A DNA stretch of 20,885 nucleotides, taken from Chloroflexota bacterium (GTDB taxonomy: Bacteria; Chloroflexota; Ktedonobacteria; Ktedonobacterales; Ktedonobacteraceae). The notes beneath the pieces are model-generated. The model saw nothing but the letters and a program-made list of their open reading frames with translations, did no database searches and had not been told where the DNA came from. Location: NCBI GenBank assembly GCA_902810755.1, contig CADDYT010000113.1, positions 1 through 20,885 on the forward strand, written 5' to 3'. This document shows, piece after piece, positions 6,487 to 13,878 of the stretch. Positions within the stretch are counted from its first letter, which is position 1, and the number at the start of each line of letters is the position of its first letter. Both the position numbers and the translations under genes were made by a program.

Positions 6487-7682
6487 ATTGTCAGACGTTT
6501 GCGCCATTCGTCGGTGGCGTAGGCGAGAGCGCCCCGACAGAGGGTGGCTTGCAGGGTAAGCGAGGAGTCGTAGATGAGCAGGTCGGCATCGTAGCCGGGT
6601 TGCAGGCAGCCTTTGCGGTTGGAGATGTGCGCGGCCTGCGCGGGATTGTAGGTGAGCATGCGCACAACATCCTGTAATGAAGATTCGGTCCAGCCGAGCA
6701 TGTTGCGCAGCGCCTGATCGAGGGTCAGCACGCTGCCGGTGATGGTGCCGTCGGCCAGGCGAGCGACGCCGCAGATGACCTGTGCAGGCTGGCCGGCAAA
6801 TTCAAAGGTGGCGTTGTCGATACCGGCGGCGGCCAGGGCGTCGGTGATGACGATGGTGCGTTCCGGCCCCAGCAATTTCACCAGTACATCCATCATGGCC
6901 GGGTGAACATGGACGCCGTCGGCGATCAATTCTCCGCACACCTGCGATGACTGCGCGACGGCGGCGATGGGGCCTGGGTTGCGATGGTGCAGCGAGCGCA
7001 TGGCGTTGAAGCAGTGGGTCATGTGGGTGACGCCAAGCTGGATAGCCTCACACGCCTGCTCATATGTGGCGTCGGTATGCCCCATGCTGACGGTGACGCC
7101 CGCCTCAACCAGCCGCCGGATCATCGCTGGCGCGCCCGGCAATTCGGGGGCGAGCGTAATCAGACGCAGATGGCCACCGGTCAGCGCGAGCAGACGTTCG
7201 GTCTCGGCCTCGTTCGGCGTGCGCAGCCACTCTGGCAGGTGCGCGCCCTTACGGTGCAGACTGATGTATGGGCCTTCCAGGTGGATGCCCAGCGGCTCGG
7301 CTGTTCCGTCCGTTGAAGCATGGCCCTCTATTGCCTCTACAGCGGTCGAGAGTTGCTGCTCCGGCAGCGCGCCGGGGACGCCGACAACGCCGATGAGAAA
7401 CGAGGTTACTCCTGTTTGCGGCACCCAGCGCGTATACGCGCGAATCTCTTCCGTATCGGTGGTGTGCAGGTTGAAGCCGCCGCCTCCATGTGTATGCACA
7501 TCGATAAACCCTGGCGTGACGATCATGCCGCTGGCATCAATGATCTTCCCACCATCTCCGGTCGCCGACCTTTCTTCCGCGACTCCTACGGCCTCGATAG
7601 TGGAACCATTGATGGTAATATCTCCATCGGACGTGTCACGACCGGCGTCCACCAGGCGTGTACCGCGTAATGTAAACCTCAT
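6480..7682 (-). CDS. nagA: N-acetylglucosamine-6-phosphate deacetylase
   Basis: This 400-residue amidohydrolase, the usual length for NagA, removes the acetyl group of GlcNAc-6-P to give glucosamine-6-P and acetate in the cytoplasm. Visible motifs are the metal-site DVHTHGGGG (61-69, His63 and His65), HLEGPY with the metal ligand Glu136, GHTD with His202, THCFNAM with His223, ADGVHVHP (254-261) and catalytic Asp281 in ITDAL. A longer frame starts upstream at 7721, but AAAGGAG precedes the ATG at 7682 and the family begins about here. It is convergent with nagB-II, which takes the next step, and divergent from the GntR gene. An extended -10 promoter and operator-like sequence lie about 135 nt upstream of the start. 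Confidence 0.96.
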   Translation of the reverse strand: MRFTLRGTRLVDAGRDTSDGDITINGSTIEAVGVAEERSATGDGGKIIDASGMIVTPGFIDVHTHGGGGFNLHTTDTEEIRAYTRWVPQTGVTSFLIGVVGVPGALPEQQLSTAVEAIEGHASTDGTAEPLGIHLEGPYISLHRKGAHLPEWLRTPNEAETERLLALTGGHLRLITLAPELPGAPAMIRRLVEAGVTVSMGHTDATYEQACEAIQLGVTHMTHCFNAMRSLHHRNPGPIAAVAQSSQVCGELIADGVHVHPAMMDVLVKLLGPERTIVITDALAAAGIDNATFEFAGQPAQVICGVARLADGTITGSVLTLDQALRNMLGWTESSLQDVVRMLTYNPAQAAHISNRKGCLQPGYDADLLIYDSSLTLQATLCRGALAYATDEWRKRLTIR

Positions 7683-7708
7683 ACCTCGTATCTCCTTTGC
7701 CGTACAGG

Positions 7709-7724
7709 TTCCATAGACCACAGA
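7709..7724. promoter_or_regulatory. Weak operator-like half site in nagA leader
   Basis: The sequence CCATAGACCACAG carries an intact right half (TAGACCA) of the dre/NagR palindrome but a poor left half. It lies between the nagA promoter and start codon. It is listed as an auxiliary site candidate only. Confidence 0.25.
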
Positions 7725-7747
7725 AAGGGAAGCCTGGAACTTGCCCC

Positions 7748-7804
7748 CTCTTGACAGACGCGCAAAAGTATGGAATTATTGATAGTGTCAAGAGTGGTCT
7801 ATAC
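7748..7804. repeat. Inverted repeat CTCTTGACA/TGTCAAGAG in nagA-gntR intergenic region
   Basis: CTCTTGACA (7748-7756) and its exact complement TGTCAAGAG (7796-7804) face each other. Each contains TTGACA, a consensus -35, on opposite strands. The left copy gives a plausible plus-strand promoter with AATTAT (7774-7779) after 17 nt. The right copy has no convincing -10 on the minus strand. The symmetry could also be a regulator target. Confidence 0.45.
7751..7779 (+). promoter_or_regulatory. Predicted promoter of gntR
   Basis: A consensus -35 TTGACA (7751-7756) is followed after 17 nt by AATTAT (7774-7779), 4 of 6 to TATAAT. Transcription would begin near 7786 and run through the operator candidate at 7803-7818, which suggests autoregulation of the repressor. 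Confidence 0.4.
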
Positions 7805-7818
7805 AACATACCAATTAT
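7803..7818. promoter_or_regulatory. dre/NagR-like operator between nagA and gntR
   Basis: AGTGGTCTATACAACA matches the dre/NagR operator family at about 12 of 16 positions and resembles the Bacillus NagR target. It covers the predicted nagA start point (minus strand) and lies just downstream of the predicted gntR start (plus strand). A related half site, CATACCAAT, follows at once. Binding by the adjacent GntR protein is inferred. Confidence 0.55.
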
Positions 7819-7823
7819 ACCAT

Positions 7824-7832
7824 TTCTACCAT
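7824..7832 (-). promoter_or_regulatory. Extended -10 promoter of nagA
   Basis: On the minus strand the sequence TGGTATAAT contains a perfect TATAAT preceded by TG one base away, an extended -10 element that does not need a good -35 (none is seen). Transcription would begin near 7817, inside the operator candidate at 7803-7818, giving a leader of about 135 nt. Confidence 0.5.
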
Positions 7833-8049
7833 ATCGGCGCGAGGGAATCAAGCCACTGGTGGTGGATGTCTGGTGGGGTACGCTGCGGGGGCGCGGGATA
7901 ACCTGGCGCGTTGGCCTGTCATGCCCTGAACATGGCGTCTCTCGCGGAGCGACCGCGAATATGCTATGATTGGGAGAAAAGACAGCCTGCCTGTTAGTTC
8001 AGAGGAGGATGCCCTGCCAGGGCCTCCGGGAAGGGTGAATGGAGATAGT

Positions 8050-8796
8050 ATGAGCGCGATTTACCGCAATAGCCCTGTTCCTCGCTACTTTCAACTGAAA
8101 GAGATTATGCGAGAGAAGATTCGCTCCGGCGAGTGGAAGCCGGGGAACCTGATCCCTTCGGAGCGCGAACTGGGCGAAAAATATGGCATCAGCCGGATGA
8201 CGGCCCGCCAGGCCATTACGGATCTGGTCAACGAGGGCCTGTTTTACCGCGAACAGGGGAAAGGCACCTTTGTCAGCCAGCGCAAAGTGACGCAGCAACT
8301 GATGCGCCTCACCGGTTTCACCGAGGACATGAGCGCGCGCGGGCAGAAGCCGAGTACCAGAGTGCTGTCCGCCCGGATGCGCCCGGCTGATGAGGAGACG
8401 GCGGAACGCCTGCGTATCCGACCGCAGGAACCGGTCATCTGCCTGCAGCGCCTGCGCCTGGCCGATGGCGAACCTCTCGCCATCGAGTTGTCGCAACTCC
8501 ACTTTCCCAACTGCGAGCGCCTGCTGGAGGAAGACCTGGAACACAACTCCCTTTATCGTCTGCTGGAGACGCAGTACGGCCTGCCGCTCATGGAGGCCGA
8601 GCAGGAGATAGAGGCCGGTCTGGCGGGCAACGAGGAAGCGCAACTGCTGAAAATTCCCATCGGTAGCGCCGTCCTCTACATTCGCCGCACCACCTACACC
8701 GACCGCAATCAACCCATCGAGTACGCAAAGTCCGTCTATCGCGGCAACAAATACACCTTCTACACCCATATGAAGCGCGAACAGCTCATGCCGTGA
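8050..8796 (+). CDS. GntR-family regulator with UTRA domain, NagR/DasR-like
   Basis: This 248-residue transcription factor of the GntR/HutC subfamily has an N-terminal winged helix (about 10-78) with PRYFQLKEIMREKIRSGEWK, LIPSERELGEKYGISRMT and GKGTFVSQ, and a C-terminal UTRA effector domain (about 90-245) of the kind that binds GlcNAc-6-P or GlcN-6-P in NagR and DasR. A longer frame begins at 7966, but GGAG lies 5 nt before ATG 8050 and family members begin close to the helix-turn-helix. It is divergent from nagA and upstream of murQ-nagZ. Operator-like sequences in the nagA-gntR and importer-nagB-II control regions make it the likely repressor of the cluster, released by an amino-sugar phosphate. 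Its effector is inferred, not shown. Confidence 0.92.
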   Translation: MSAIYRNSPVPRYFQLKEIMREKIRSGEWKPGNLIPSERELGEKYGISRMTARQAITDLVNEGLFYREQGKGTFVSQRKVTQQLMRLTGFTEDMSARGQKPSTRVLSARMRPADEETAERLRIRPQEPVICLQRLRLADGEPLAIELSQLHFPNCERLLEEDLEHNSLYRLLETQYGLPLMEAEQEIEAGLAGNEEAQLLKIPIGSAVLYIRRTTYTDRNQPIEYAKSVYRGNKYTFYTHMKREQLMP

Positions 8797-8815
8797 TCAG
8801 CATGAAAAAACGATC

Positions 8816-8920
8816 GTGCCATGTCATGCTGAGCGCAGCGAAGAATCCCCGGTAGCCAGCCGGACGAGATGGCCTCCTCGGATTCTGAGCGCAGCGAAGA
8901 ATGACACGTTGGGGCCACGT
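8816..8920. repeat. Interspersed GAGCG/AGCGAA repeat block
   Basis: Two units are present: GCCATGTCATGCTGAGCGCA with GCGAAGAATC, then GATTCTGAGCGCAGCGAAGAATGACACG. The outer parts form an imperfect inverted repeat (TGTCAT against ATGACA). The block follows the gntR stop by about 20 nt and could act as its 3' hairpin. It belongs to the same family as the blocks at 4987, 5229 and 19963. Confidence 0.65.
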
Positions 8921-8997
8921 TTTTCCGGCATGCCGTATGCTGGCTCCCCGTCACAGGTCGACAGCGCAGGCCAGCCGCCAGGGGTGGCCCTTCTTAG

Positions 8998-9144
8998 GCG
9001 TTAACTTAAGCCCGCGCGAGCGCGAAGCAGGCCAGCCGCCAGGGGTGGCCCTCCTATAGGCGGCGGCTCCACAAGCTCTACGATACGTCCGTCTAGAGGA
9101 GGGCCACCCCTGGCGGCTGGCCTGGGGCGGCCTGAAGTGAACGC
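8998..9144. repeat. 147-bp palindromic element, copy 2
   Basis: It has the same length, ends and arms as the copy at 5078-5224. It starts GCGTTAACTTAAGCC and ends GGCCTGAAGTGAACGC. The arms GGCCAGCCGCCAGGGGTGGC and CCCTCCT pair with AGGAGGG and CCACCCCTGGCGGCTGGCC. Relative to copy 1 at least two arm positions differ with the pairing partner changed to match, while the core differs freely. Confidence 0.75.
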
Positions 9145-9149
9145 CTATG

Positions 9150-9218
9150 GGGGCGGCCCTACGAGAGACGACCGCTTGTGGAGGGACACGAGCCGCCCGT
9201 ATAGAGTAGGGCCGCCCC
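9150..9218. repeat. Additional palindrome GGGGCGGCCCTAC
   Basis: GGGGCGGCCCTAC (9150-9162) pairs exactly with GTAGGGCCGCCCC (9206-9218). The spacer starts with a GACGACCGC stretch, like the core of the 147-bp element at 5078-5224. It looks like a partial or rearranged relative of that element. Confidence 0.6.
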
Positions 9219-9333
9219 TGGCGGATGGCCTGCGATGCCGGGTCGTATAAGAGGAATCCGGCAGGCTAGCAGAGGGAGCCAGCATACGGCATGACATAAT
9301 ACGATCAAACTCAAGACCGGAGGTAAAGAACAC

Positions 9334-10269
9334 ATGCCAGCCGATCATAGTGCGCATACAGACGATAGACAGGCGTTCAGCGGGCTGGAAACCGAGAAGG
9401 TCAATGCGGCCGGCGCCGCTATCGACCGCATGAGTCCGCTGGAAATGGTGCAGGTGATGAACGCGGAGGATGCGAAAGTCGCCTCTGCCGTCCAGCAAGA
9501 GCTGCCGCAGGTTGCCAGAGCCATCGAGGCCATAGCTGAGCGCATGCGGCGCGGCGGCCGGCTCATCTATTTCGGCGCCGGAACCTCCGGTCGCCTCGGC
9601 GCTCTGGATGCCGCCGAATGCCCGCCGACCTTCAACCTGCCGCAGGGGCAGGTCGTGGGCTGCATTGCCGGAGGCGAGTTCGCGCTCTGGCAGTCAGTCG
9701 AAGACCTTGAGGATAGCGTCGAAGCTGGCCGCGCCGACGCGACAAAGGTGGCCGTCACCGATGCGGACGCCGTTGTGGGCATCGCCGCCAGCGGGCGTAC
9801 TCCCTACGTGCTGGGCGCCATCGCTTATGCAAAGGAGCAGGGCGCATTCACCATTGGCATTGCCTGCAACAAACAGACGCCGCTCGAACAGGAGGTGGAG
9901 ATCATGATTGCCCCCATTGTCGGGCCGGAAGTGATCTCCGGTTCCACGCGCCTGAAGGCGGGAACGGCGCAAAAAATGGTGCTGAACATGCTCAGTACGG
10001 GAACCATGATCCTGCTGGGCAAGACCTTCGGCAATTTGATGGTGGATGTGCAGGCTACCAACCGCAAATTGCGTCGCCGCGCCATCACCATCGTCCAGCA
10101 GGCCACCGACCTTGACGCCCTCGCCGCCGAAGCACTGCTGGAAGCCTCAGAGGGCGAAGTCAAAACCGCTATTCTGGTTGGTCGTAGCGGTCTGGAGCCA
10201 TCGCTTGCCAGGGAACGGCTCGCGCAACATGATGGCATTCTGCGTGCAGCACTGGAAGCACTCCCATGA
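9334..10269 (+). CDS. murQ: N-acetylmuramic acid 6-phosphate etherase
   Basis: This 311-residue single-SIS-domain enzyme, of typical MurQ length, cleaves the D-lactyl ether of MurNAc-6-P to give GlcNAc-6-P and D-lactate in the cytoplasm. Motifs are the phosphosugar loop FGAGTSGRLGALDAAECPP (80-98) with Glu95 at the position assigned to catalysis in E. coli MurQ, GCIAGGEFAL (109-118), AASGRTPYV (151-159) and SGSTRLKAGTAQKM (202-215). GGAGG at 9319-9323 precedes the ATG by 10 nt. The stop overlaps the nagZ ATG (ATGA), so the two are co-translated. Its product feeds NagA, encoded on the other side of gntR. No MurNAc or anhydro-MurNAc kinase, nor a MurP transporter, is in the window, so the source of MurNAc-6-P must be encoded elsewhere. 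Confidence 0.96.
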   Translation: MPADHSAHTDDRQAFSGLETEKVNAAGAAIDRMSPLEMVQVMNAEDAKVASAVQQELPQVARAIEAIAERMRRGGRLIYFGAGTSGRLGALDAAECPPTFNLPQGQVVGCIAGGEFALWQSVEDLEDSVEAGRADATKVAVTDADAVVGIAASGRTPYVLGAIAYAKEQGAFTIGIACNKQTPLEQEVEIMIAPIVGPEVISGSTRLKAGTAQKMVLNMLSTGTMILLGKTFGNLMVDVQATNRKLRRRAITIVQQATDLDALAAEALLEASEGEVKTAILVGRSGLEPSLARERLAQHDGILRAALEALP

Positions 10270-11900
10270 TACATAACTCAGCCCTTTCCTTTGATGACCT
10301 GACGCTGGAAGAGCAGATCGGCCAGCTTTTTATGGTCGGCTTTCGGGGAACGACTCCCTCCCCGGAAATACTCGACATGATCTCGCGCTACCACGTGGGA
10401 GGCGTCATCCTCTTTTCGCGCAACGTGCAGGATACGCAGCAGGTGCTGGAACTCACAGGTAGTTTGCAGGAGGCAGCGCGGGCCGCCGGGCATCGCTTTC
10501 CCCTGCTCATTGCGATTGACCAGGAAAACGGGGCGGTGCAGCGGCTGGGGAGGGGTGCGACGCAGTTTTCCGGCAATATGGCTCTTGGCGCTATCGGCTC
10601 GGAGCAAATCGCCCACGATATCGCCTTTGCAACGGGCCGCGAACTGCGCGCGCTCGGCCTCAACATGAACCTTGCCCCCGTCGTCGATGTCAACAATAAC
10701 CCTGCCAACCCGGTGATCGGCGTGCGTTCCTTTGGCGAAGATCCGCAGCAGGTGGCCCGACTCGCCGCCGCAGTCGTGCGCGGCTATCAAGAGGCCGGTG
10801 TCATCGCCACGCTCAAGCACTTTCCCGGTCACGGCGACACTTCCACCGACTCACATCTCTCTCTGCCCACGCTCCCCTTCTCAGTGGAACGCTTAGCGCG
10901 GGTGGAACTGGTGCCATTTCGCGCTGGAATCGAGATCGGCGCGGACTGCGTGATGAGCGCCCATATCGCCTTCCCTGCCATCACCGGGCGCGCGGACATT
11001 CCCGCCACGCTCTCGCCAGCCATCATCCAGGGCTTGCTGCGCGCGCAACTCGGCTTTGGCGGCGTCGTCATCTCCGATTGCCTGGAAATGCAGGCCGTCG
11101 CGGACACCGTAGGCATCGCGCGGGGCAGCGTCCTCGCCTTACAGGCTGGCATCGACCTCGTCTTGATCTCCCACCTCTATTGGCGCCAGCAATCCGGCCT
11201 TGAAGCGACCTTGCAGGCAGTGCAATCTGGCGAACTCCCATATACAACCGTGCGCCAGGCGGTCGAGCGCGTGCTGCAACTCAAAAGCCGACGCCTCTCA
11301 TGGGAGAGCCTGCCGTCCGGTGCTGTGCCATCCTGGGTTGGCGGCGTGGAGCATCGCCGGTTGAGCGAACACGCCTACGACCTCTCCACCACCCTTGTGC
11401 GCAACGACGATGGCCTCGTTCCCCTGCGCCTGCAACCGCACGAACGCATCCTTGTCATCGCCTCTTCAAAAGATATGCGTTCGCAGGCCGAAGACCGTCA
11501 GTATTCCAGTGTTCCCCTCGTCGAGAGCCTGCGCCGCTATCACGAAAAAGTCGAAAGCCTGACCATTCCCGCCGATCTCAAGGAAGAGGATATCCCGCAG
11601 CTTCTCGCGGCCAGCGGCCAGTTTGATCTCGTTCTCATGGTCACGGTCAATGCCAATCGCGACCCGCAGCAGGCGGCCCTTATGCGCGCCCTGCTCCAAT
11701 CGGGCCAGCGTGTCATCGGCCTCGCCGTCGGTACTCCCTACGATCTGCTCGCCTTCCCCACCTTGCGCACGTATCTTGTTACCTGCGAACCAACCGGCCC
11801 GGCGCAGGTCGCGGCGGCAAAGGTGCTGTTCGGGCAGGTAGAGTCGAAAGGACGCTTGCCGGTGAGCTTGCCGCTTCCATCGTGTTGCCAGAAATCCTGA
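10266..11900 (+). CDS. nagZ: Beta-N-acetylhexosaminidase, GH3 family (NagZ-like)
   Basis: This 544-residue glycoside hydrolase family 3 enzyme would remove non-reducing GlcNAc from muropeptides or chitooligosaccharides. The catalytic TIM-barrel (about 1-335) carries AIDQENGAVQRLG (83-95), the NagZ signature KHFPGHGDTSTDSH (184-197) with the Asp195-His197 acid/base dyad, and VVISDCLEM with nucleophile Asp271. A C-terminal alpha/beta domain (about 365-540) makes it a two-domain enzyme like Bacillus NagZ rather than the shorter E. coli form. There is no signal peptide or lipobox, unlike secreted Bacillus NagZ, so it is predicted cytoplasmic and to act on imported disaccharides. It overlaps murQ by 4 nt; the same murQ-nagZ pairing occurs in Bacillus. 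Confidence 0.94.
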   Translation: MIHNSALSFDDLTLEEQIGQLFMVGFRGTTPSPEILDMISRYHVGGVILFSRNVQDTQQVLELTGSLQEAARAAGHRFPLLIAIDQENGAVQRLGRGATQFSGNMALGAIGSEQIAHDIAFATGRELRALGLNMNLAPVVDVNNNPANPVIGVRSFGEDPQQVARLAAAVVRGYQEAGVIATLKHFPGHGDTSTDSHLSLPTLPFSVERLARVELVPFRAGIEIGADCVMSAHIAFPAITGRADIPATLSPAIIQGLLRAQLGFGGVVISDCLEMQAVADTVGIARGSVLALQAGIDLVLISHLYWRQQSGLEATLQAVQSGELPYTTVRQAVERVLQLKSRRLSWESLPSGAVPSWVGGVEHRRLSEHAYDLSTTLVRNDDGLVPLRLQPHERILVIASSKDMRSQAEDRQYSSVPLVESLRRYHEKVESLTIPADLKEEDIPQLLAASGQFDLVLMVTVNANRDPQQAALMRALLQSGQRVIGLAVGTPYDLLAFPTLRTYLVTCEPTGPAQVAAAKVLFGQVESKGRLPVSLPLPSCCQKS

Positions 11901-11962
11901 TTACCATTAGACTAAGAACGAAGGATGGTTTTCGATCAGAATGTTTCGGAACAGGAGAGAGC

Positions 11963-12403
11963 ATGGCACGGAAAACGGCGACTTCGGCAGGAGCGGTTGT
12001 CCTGCGCGAGGTTGAAGGGCAGTTAAAGGTTGCACTGGCACATCGAGCAAGAACAAATAAAGTCTGGGTATTGCCCAAAGGCCACGTTGAGAAGGGCGAA
12101 TCGCTCGAACAGGCCGCTTTACGAGAGGTATACGAAGAGACAGGTCTGCACAATGTTCGCCTAATGACCTATCTCGGCTCAATCCCGCGCGAAGCTGTCA
12201 GGAGCAACGGCGATGTAGAGCAGAAAACAATCCATTTCTTTCTTGCCTATGCCCTCTGTGAAAGCCAGCCACAGGCTCCCACTGACTCCAGATTTATTGA
12301 ACCCGGCTGGTTTTGTCCCGAAGAAGCCATCAAACTGCTGCCCTATGAAAGCGAGCGGGCTTTTTTGCGGGAGCAACTGGCTCTGCTGTTCAAGGATAGA
12401 TAA
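11963..12403 (+). CDS. Nudix hydrolase
   Basis: This 146-residue Nudix protein has a complete catalytic box at residues 40-62: Gly40, Glu46, Arg54, Glu55, Glu58, Glu59, Gly61 and Leu62 all fit the G-x5-E-x7-REUxEExGU pattern. WVLPKGH just before the box and the short length resemble Ap4A/Ap6A or diphosphoinositol-type hydrolases, but substrate cannot be decided from this. A longer frame begins at 11882 inside nagZ. ATG 11963 is preferred because AGGAGAG lies just upstream and the beta-strand ATSAGAVVLR follows. It lies 62 nt after nagZ with no terminator between, so it may be read through from the salvage operon. Confidence 0.92.
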   Translation: MARKTATSAGAVVLREVEGQLKVALAHRARTNKVWVLPKGHVEKGESLEQAALREVYEETGLHNVRLMTYLGSIPREAVRSNGDVEQKTIHFFLAYALCESQPQAPTDSRFIEPGWFCPEEAIKLLPYESERAFLREQLALLFKDR

Positions 12404-12416
12404 CCCACTTTTCCCA

Positions 12417-12476
12417 TTGCTATACCTCTCTCCCCTGTTCCTCGTTAGAGGAAGTAGGTACAAATACTGATAGCAA
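12417..12476. repeat. Nested inverted repeats before the redox module
   Basis: TTGCTAT (12417-12423) pairs with ATAGCAA (12470-12476), enclosing a second hairpin TTCCTC-GTTA-GAGGAA (12438-12453). No T-tract follows, so it does not look like a terminator. It occupies most of the 97-nt gap between the Nudix gene and the oxidoreductase, where a promoter for the redox genes would be expected, and may be a regulator site. Confidence 0.35.
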
Positions 12477-12500
12477 GAAACCAGGGTGAGTTACAATAAT

Positions 12501-13838
12501 ATGGTTGCTGGGGGAAAGGGACGGTCGTTTGTGATCGTCGGCAACGGCATTGCAGGAGTGACGGCGGCGGAGACGCTGCGGGCGGAGGATGGTGCGGCCT
12601 CTATTACTATCATTGCTGCCAATACTGTCCCGGTCTATTACCGACCGGCACTGAAGGATTTTCTGGGCGGGCGCGTGCCTGCTGAGAAGCTATGGGCGCG
12701 CCCGCCCAGTTTTTATCAGGATATACGTATCCAGTATATTGCCGATCAGGTGGTGGCGATTGATGGACGGCAGCATCTGCTCTTGCTGGCCAGCGGACGC
12801 CAGGTGGGCTATGATTGCCTGCTGCTGGCAAATGGCGCGTCGGCCAGTACGCTGACCTGCCCTGGCATGCAGCTTGCCGGAGTGACGACGCTGCGCAGCG
12901 TGGCTGATTACCAGGCCGTGCTGGCCTATCTGGGCAATGTGCGGCGCGTTGTCGTCGTTGGTAGCGGCACGCTGGCCCTGGAAACGGTGGAGATGCTGCG
13001 ATATCGTGGTTTGCAGGTGAGTCATCTGCTGCGCCATCAGATACTCTGGTCAGAGGTGCTGGATGCCACTGCCTCTGATCTCGTGCTGCAACAGGAGGAG
13101 CATGATGGGGTTGATGTGCGGCTTGAGCAGGAGGTCGCGGAAATCGTGGGCAAAGATGGCTGCGTCAGTGGCGTGGTGACGCGCCAGGGCCAGCATATTC
13201 CCTGCGAACTTGTTCTTATAGCCATTGGAATTCAGCCGAATATTGATTTCATTCGGCGCGGCGGCATTGCCTGCGGGTGCGGCGTGCAGGTGGACGCGAG
13301 TATGCGCACCAGTATGCCCGATATCTATGCCGCCGGCGATGTCGTCGAGGCGTATAACCCGCTTACCGCTCGCGCTCGCCCGCTCGGTCAGTGGTATCCG
13401 GCCATCCAGCAGGGCCGTGCCGCCGCCTATAGCATGCTCGACCTGCTGGACACCGGCAGCACAGCCGGGGCGAATATCAACTATCTCAATGCCACCTTTC
13501 TCTACGGCCTTGATTTTGCCTCGGTTGGTCTGACCAGCGTCTCCGGCTACCCGTATCATCCGCTGGTCGCGCCGCCGCAGCCGCGCCGCTATCAGAAAGT
13601 GCTGTTGCACAACGGCATTCCCGTTGGCTGGCTCTCGCTGGGCGATCGCGCCCCGGCCCTTGCCTTCAAACGCGCCATCGACCACCATGTCAACCTCCTG
13701 CCTGTCGCCTCTGTCCTGTGCGAGCAGCACTTCGACCTCGATAGCTGGCTCGATGCGCAGGGAGTGCCGCCGCCCATACTGGGTGTGAGCAAGGTGGGGG
13801 AGGACCACCTTGCTTCTCAGATGGCCCGAATACGTTGA
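12501..13838 (+). CDS. FAD-dependent NAD(P)H oxidoreductase
   Basis: This 445-residue class-I pyridine nucleotide-disulfide-type flavoprotein has an FAD-binding GNGIAGVTAAETLR stretch (14-27, GxGxxG), an NAD(P)-binding GSGTLALETVEMLR stretch (154-167, GxGxxA), and the second FAD contact IYAAGDVVEA (275-284). It resembles NirB N-terminal, rubredoxin reductase or ferredoxin reductase-type proteins; no redox-active CxxC is seen. It would pass electrons between NAD(P)H and an iron-sulfur partner, and the next gene encodes a polyferredoxin. The start is uncertain: GTG at 12486 adds five residues, but AGGGTGAG suits ATG 12501. The gap to the next gene is 40 nt, and three genes appear to form an operon. 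Confidence 0.88.
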   Translation: MVAGGKGRSFVIVGNGIAGVTAAETLRAEDGAASITIIAANTVPVYYRPALKDFLGGRVPAEKLWARPPSFYQDIRIQYIADQVVAIDGRQHLLLLASGRQVGYDCLLLANGASASTLTCPGMQLAGVTTLRSVADYQAVLAYLGNVRRVVVVGSGTLALETVEMLRYRGLQVSHLLRHQILWSEVLDATASDLVLQQEEHDGVDVRLEQEVAEIVGKDGCVSGVVTRQGQHIPCELVLIAIGIQPNIDFIRRGGIACGCGVQVDASMRTSMPDIYAAGDVVEAYNPLTARARPLGQWYPAIQQGRAAAYSMLDLLDTGSTAGANINYLNATFLYGLDFASVGLTSVSGYPYHPLVAPPQPRRYQKVLLHNGIPVGWLSLGDRAPALAFKRAIDHHVNLLPVASVLCEQHFDLDSWLDAQGVPPPILGVSKVGEDHLASQMARIR

Positions 13839-13878
13839 GTAGATACATACCAGTCGAAGTCTGGGGTAAAGAACAGAG

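Larger units (their letters stand above)
8929..9293. repeat. 365-bp repeat island bounded by perfect 20-bp inverted repeats
   Basis: CATGCCGTATGCTGGCTCCC (8929-8948) and its exact complement (9274-9293) bound the island. Inside are a partial left arm (about 8965-8998), a full 147-bp palindromic element and a further 13-bp hairpin. No open frame looks coding. The island fills most of the gntR-murQ gap and could have inserted as a unit, although no target duplication was recognised. Confidence 0.6.

Noticed and set aside
7917..7975. A fifth copy of the TGAGCG-AGCGAA repeat (TGTCATGCCCTGAACATG, then GGAGCGACCGCG)
   Set aside because: Too degenerate to assign; only the TGTCATGC start resembles the family.
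8009..8038. A 9-codon frame (MPCQGLREG) after GAGGAGG, just before gntR, as a leader peptide
   Set aside because: The purine run touches the ATG with no spacer, and nothing else supports translation.
12438..12453. TTCCTC-GTTA-GAGGAA hairpin as a terminator after the Nudix gene
   Set aside because: The stem is only 6 bp and no T-run follows.
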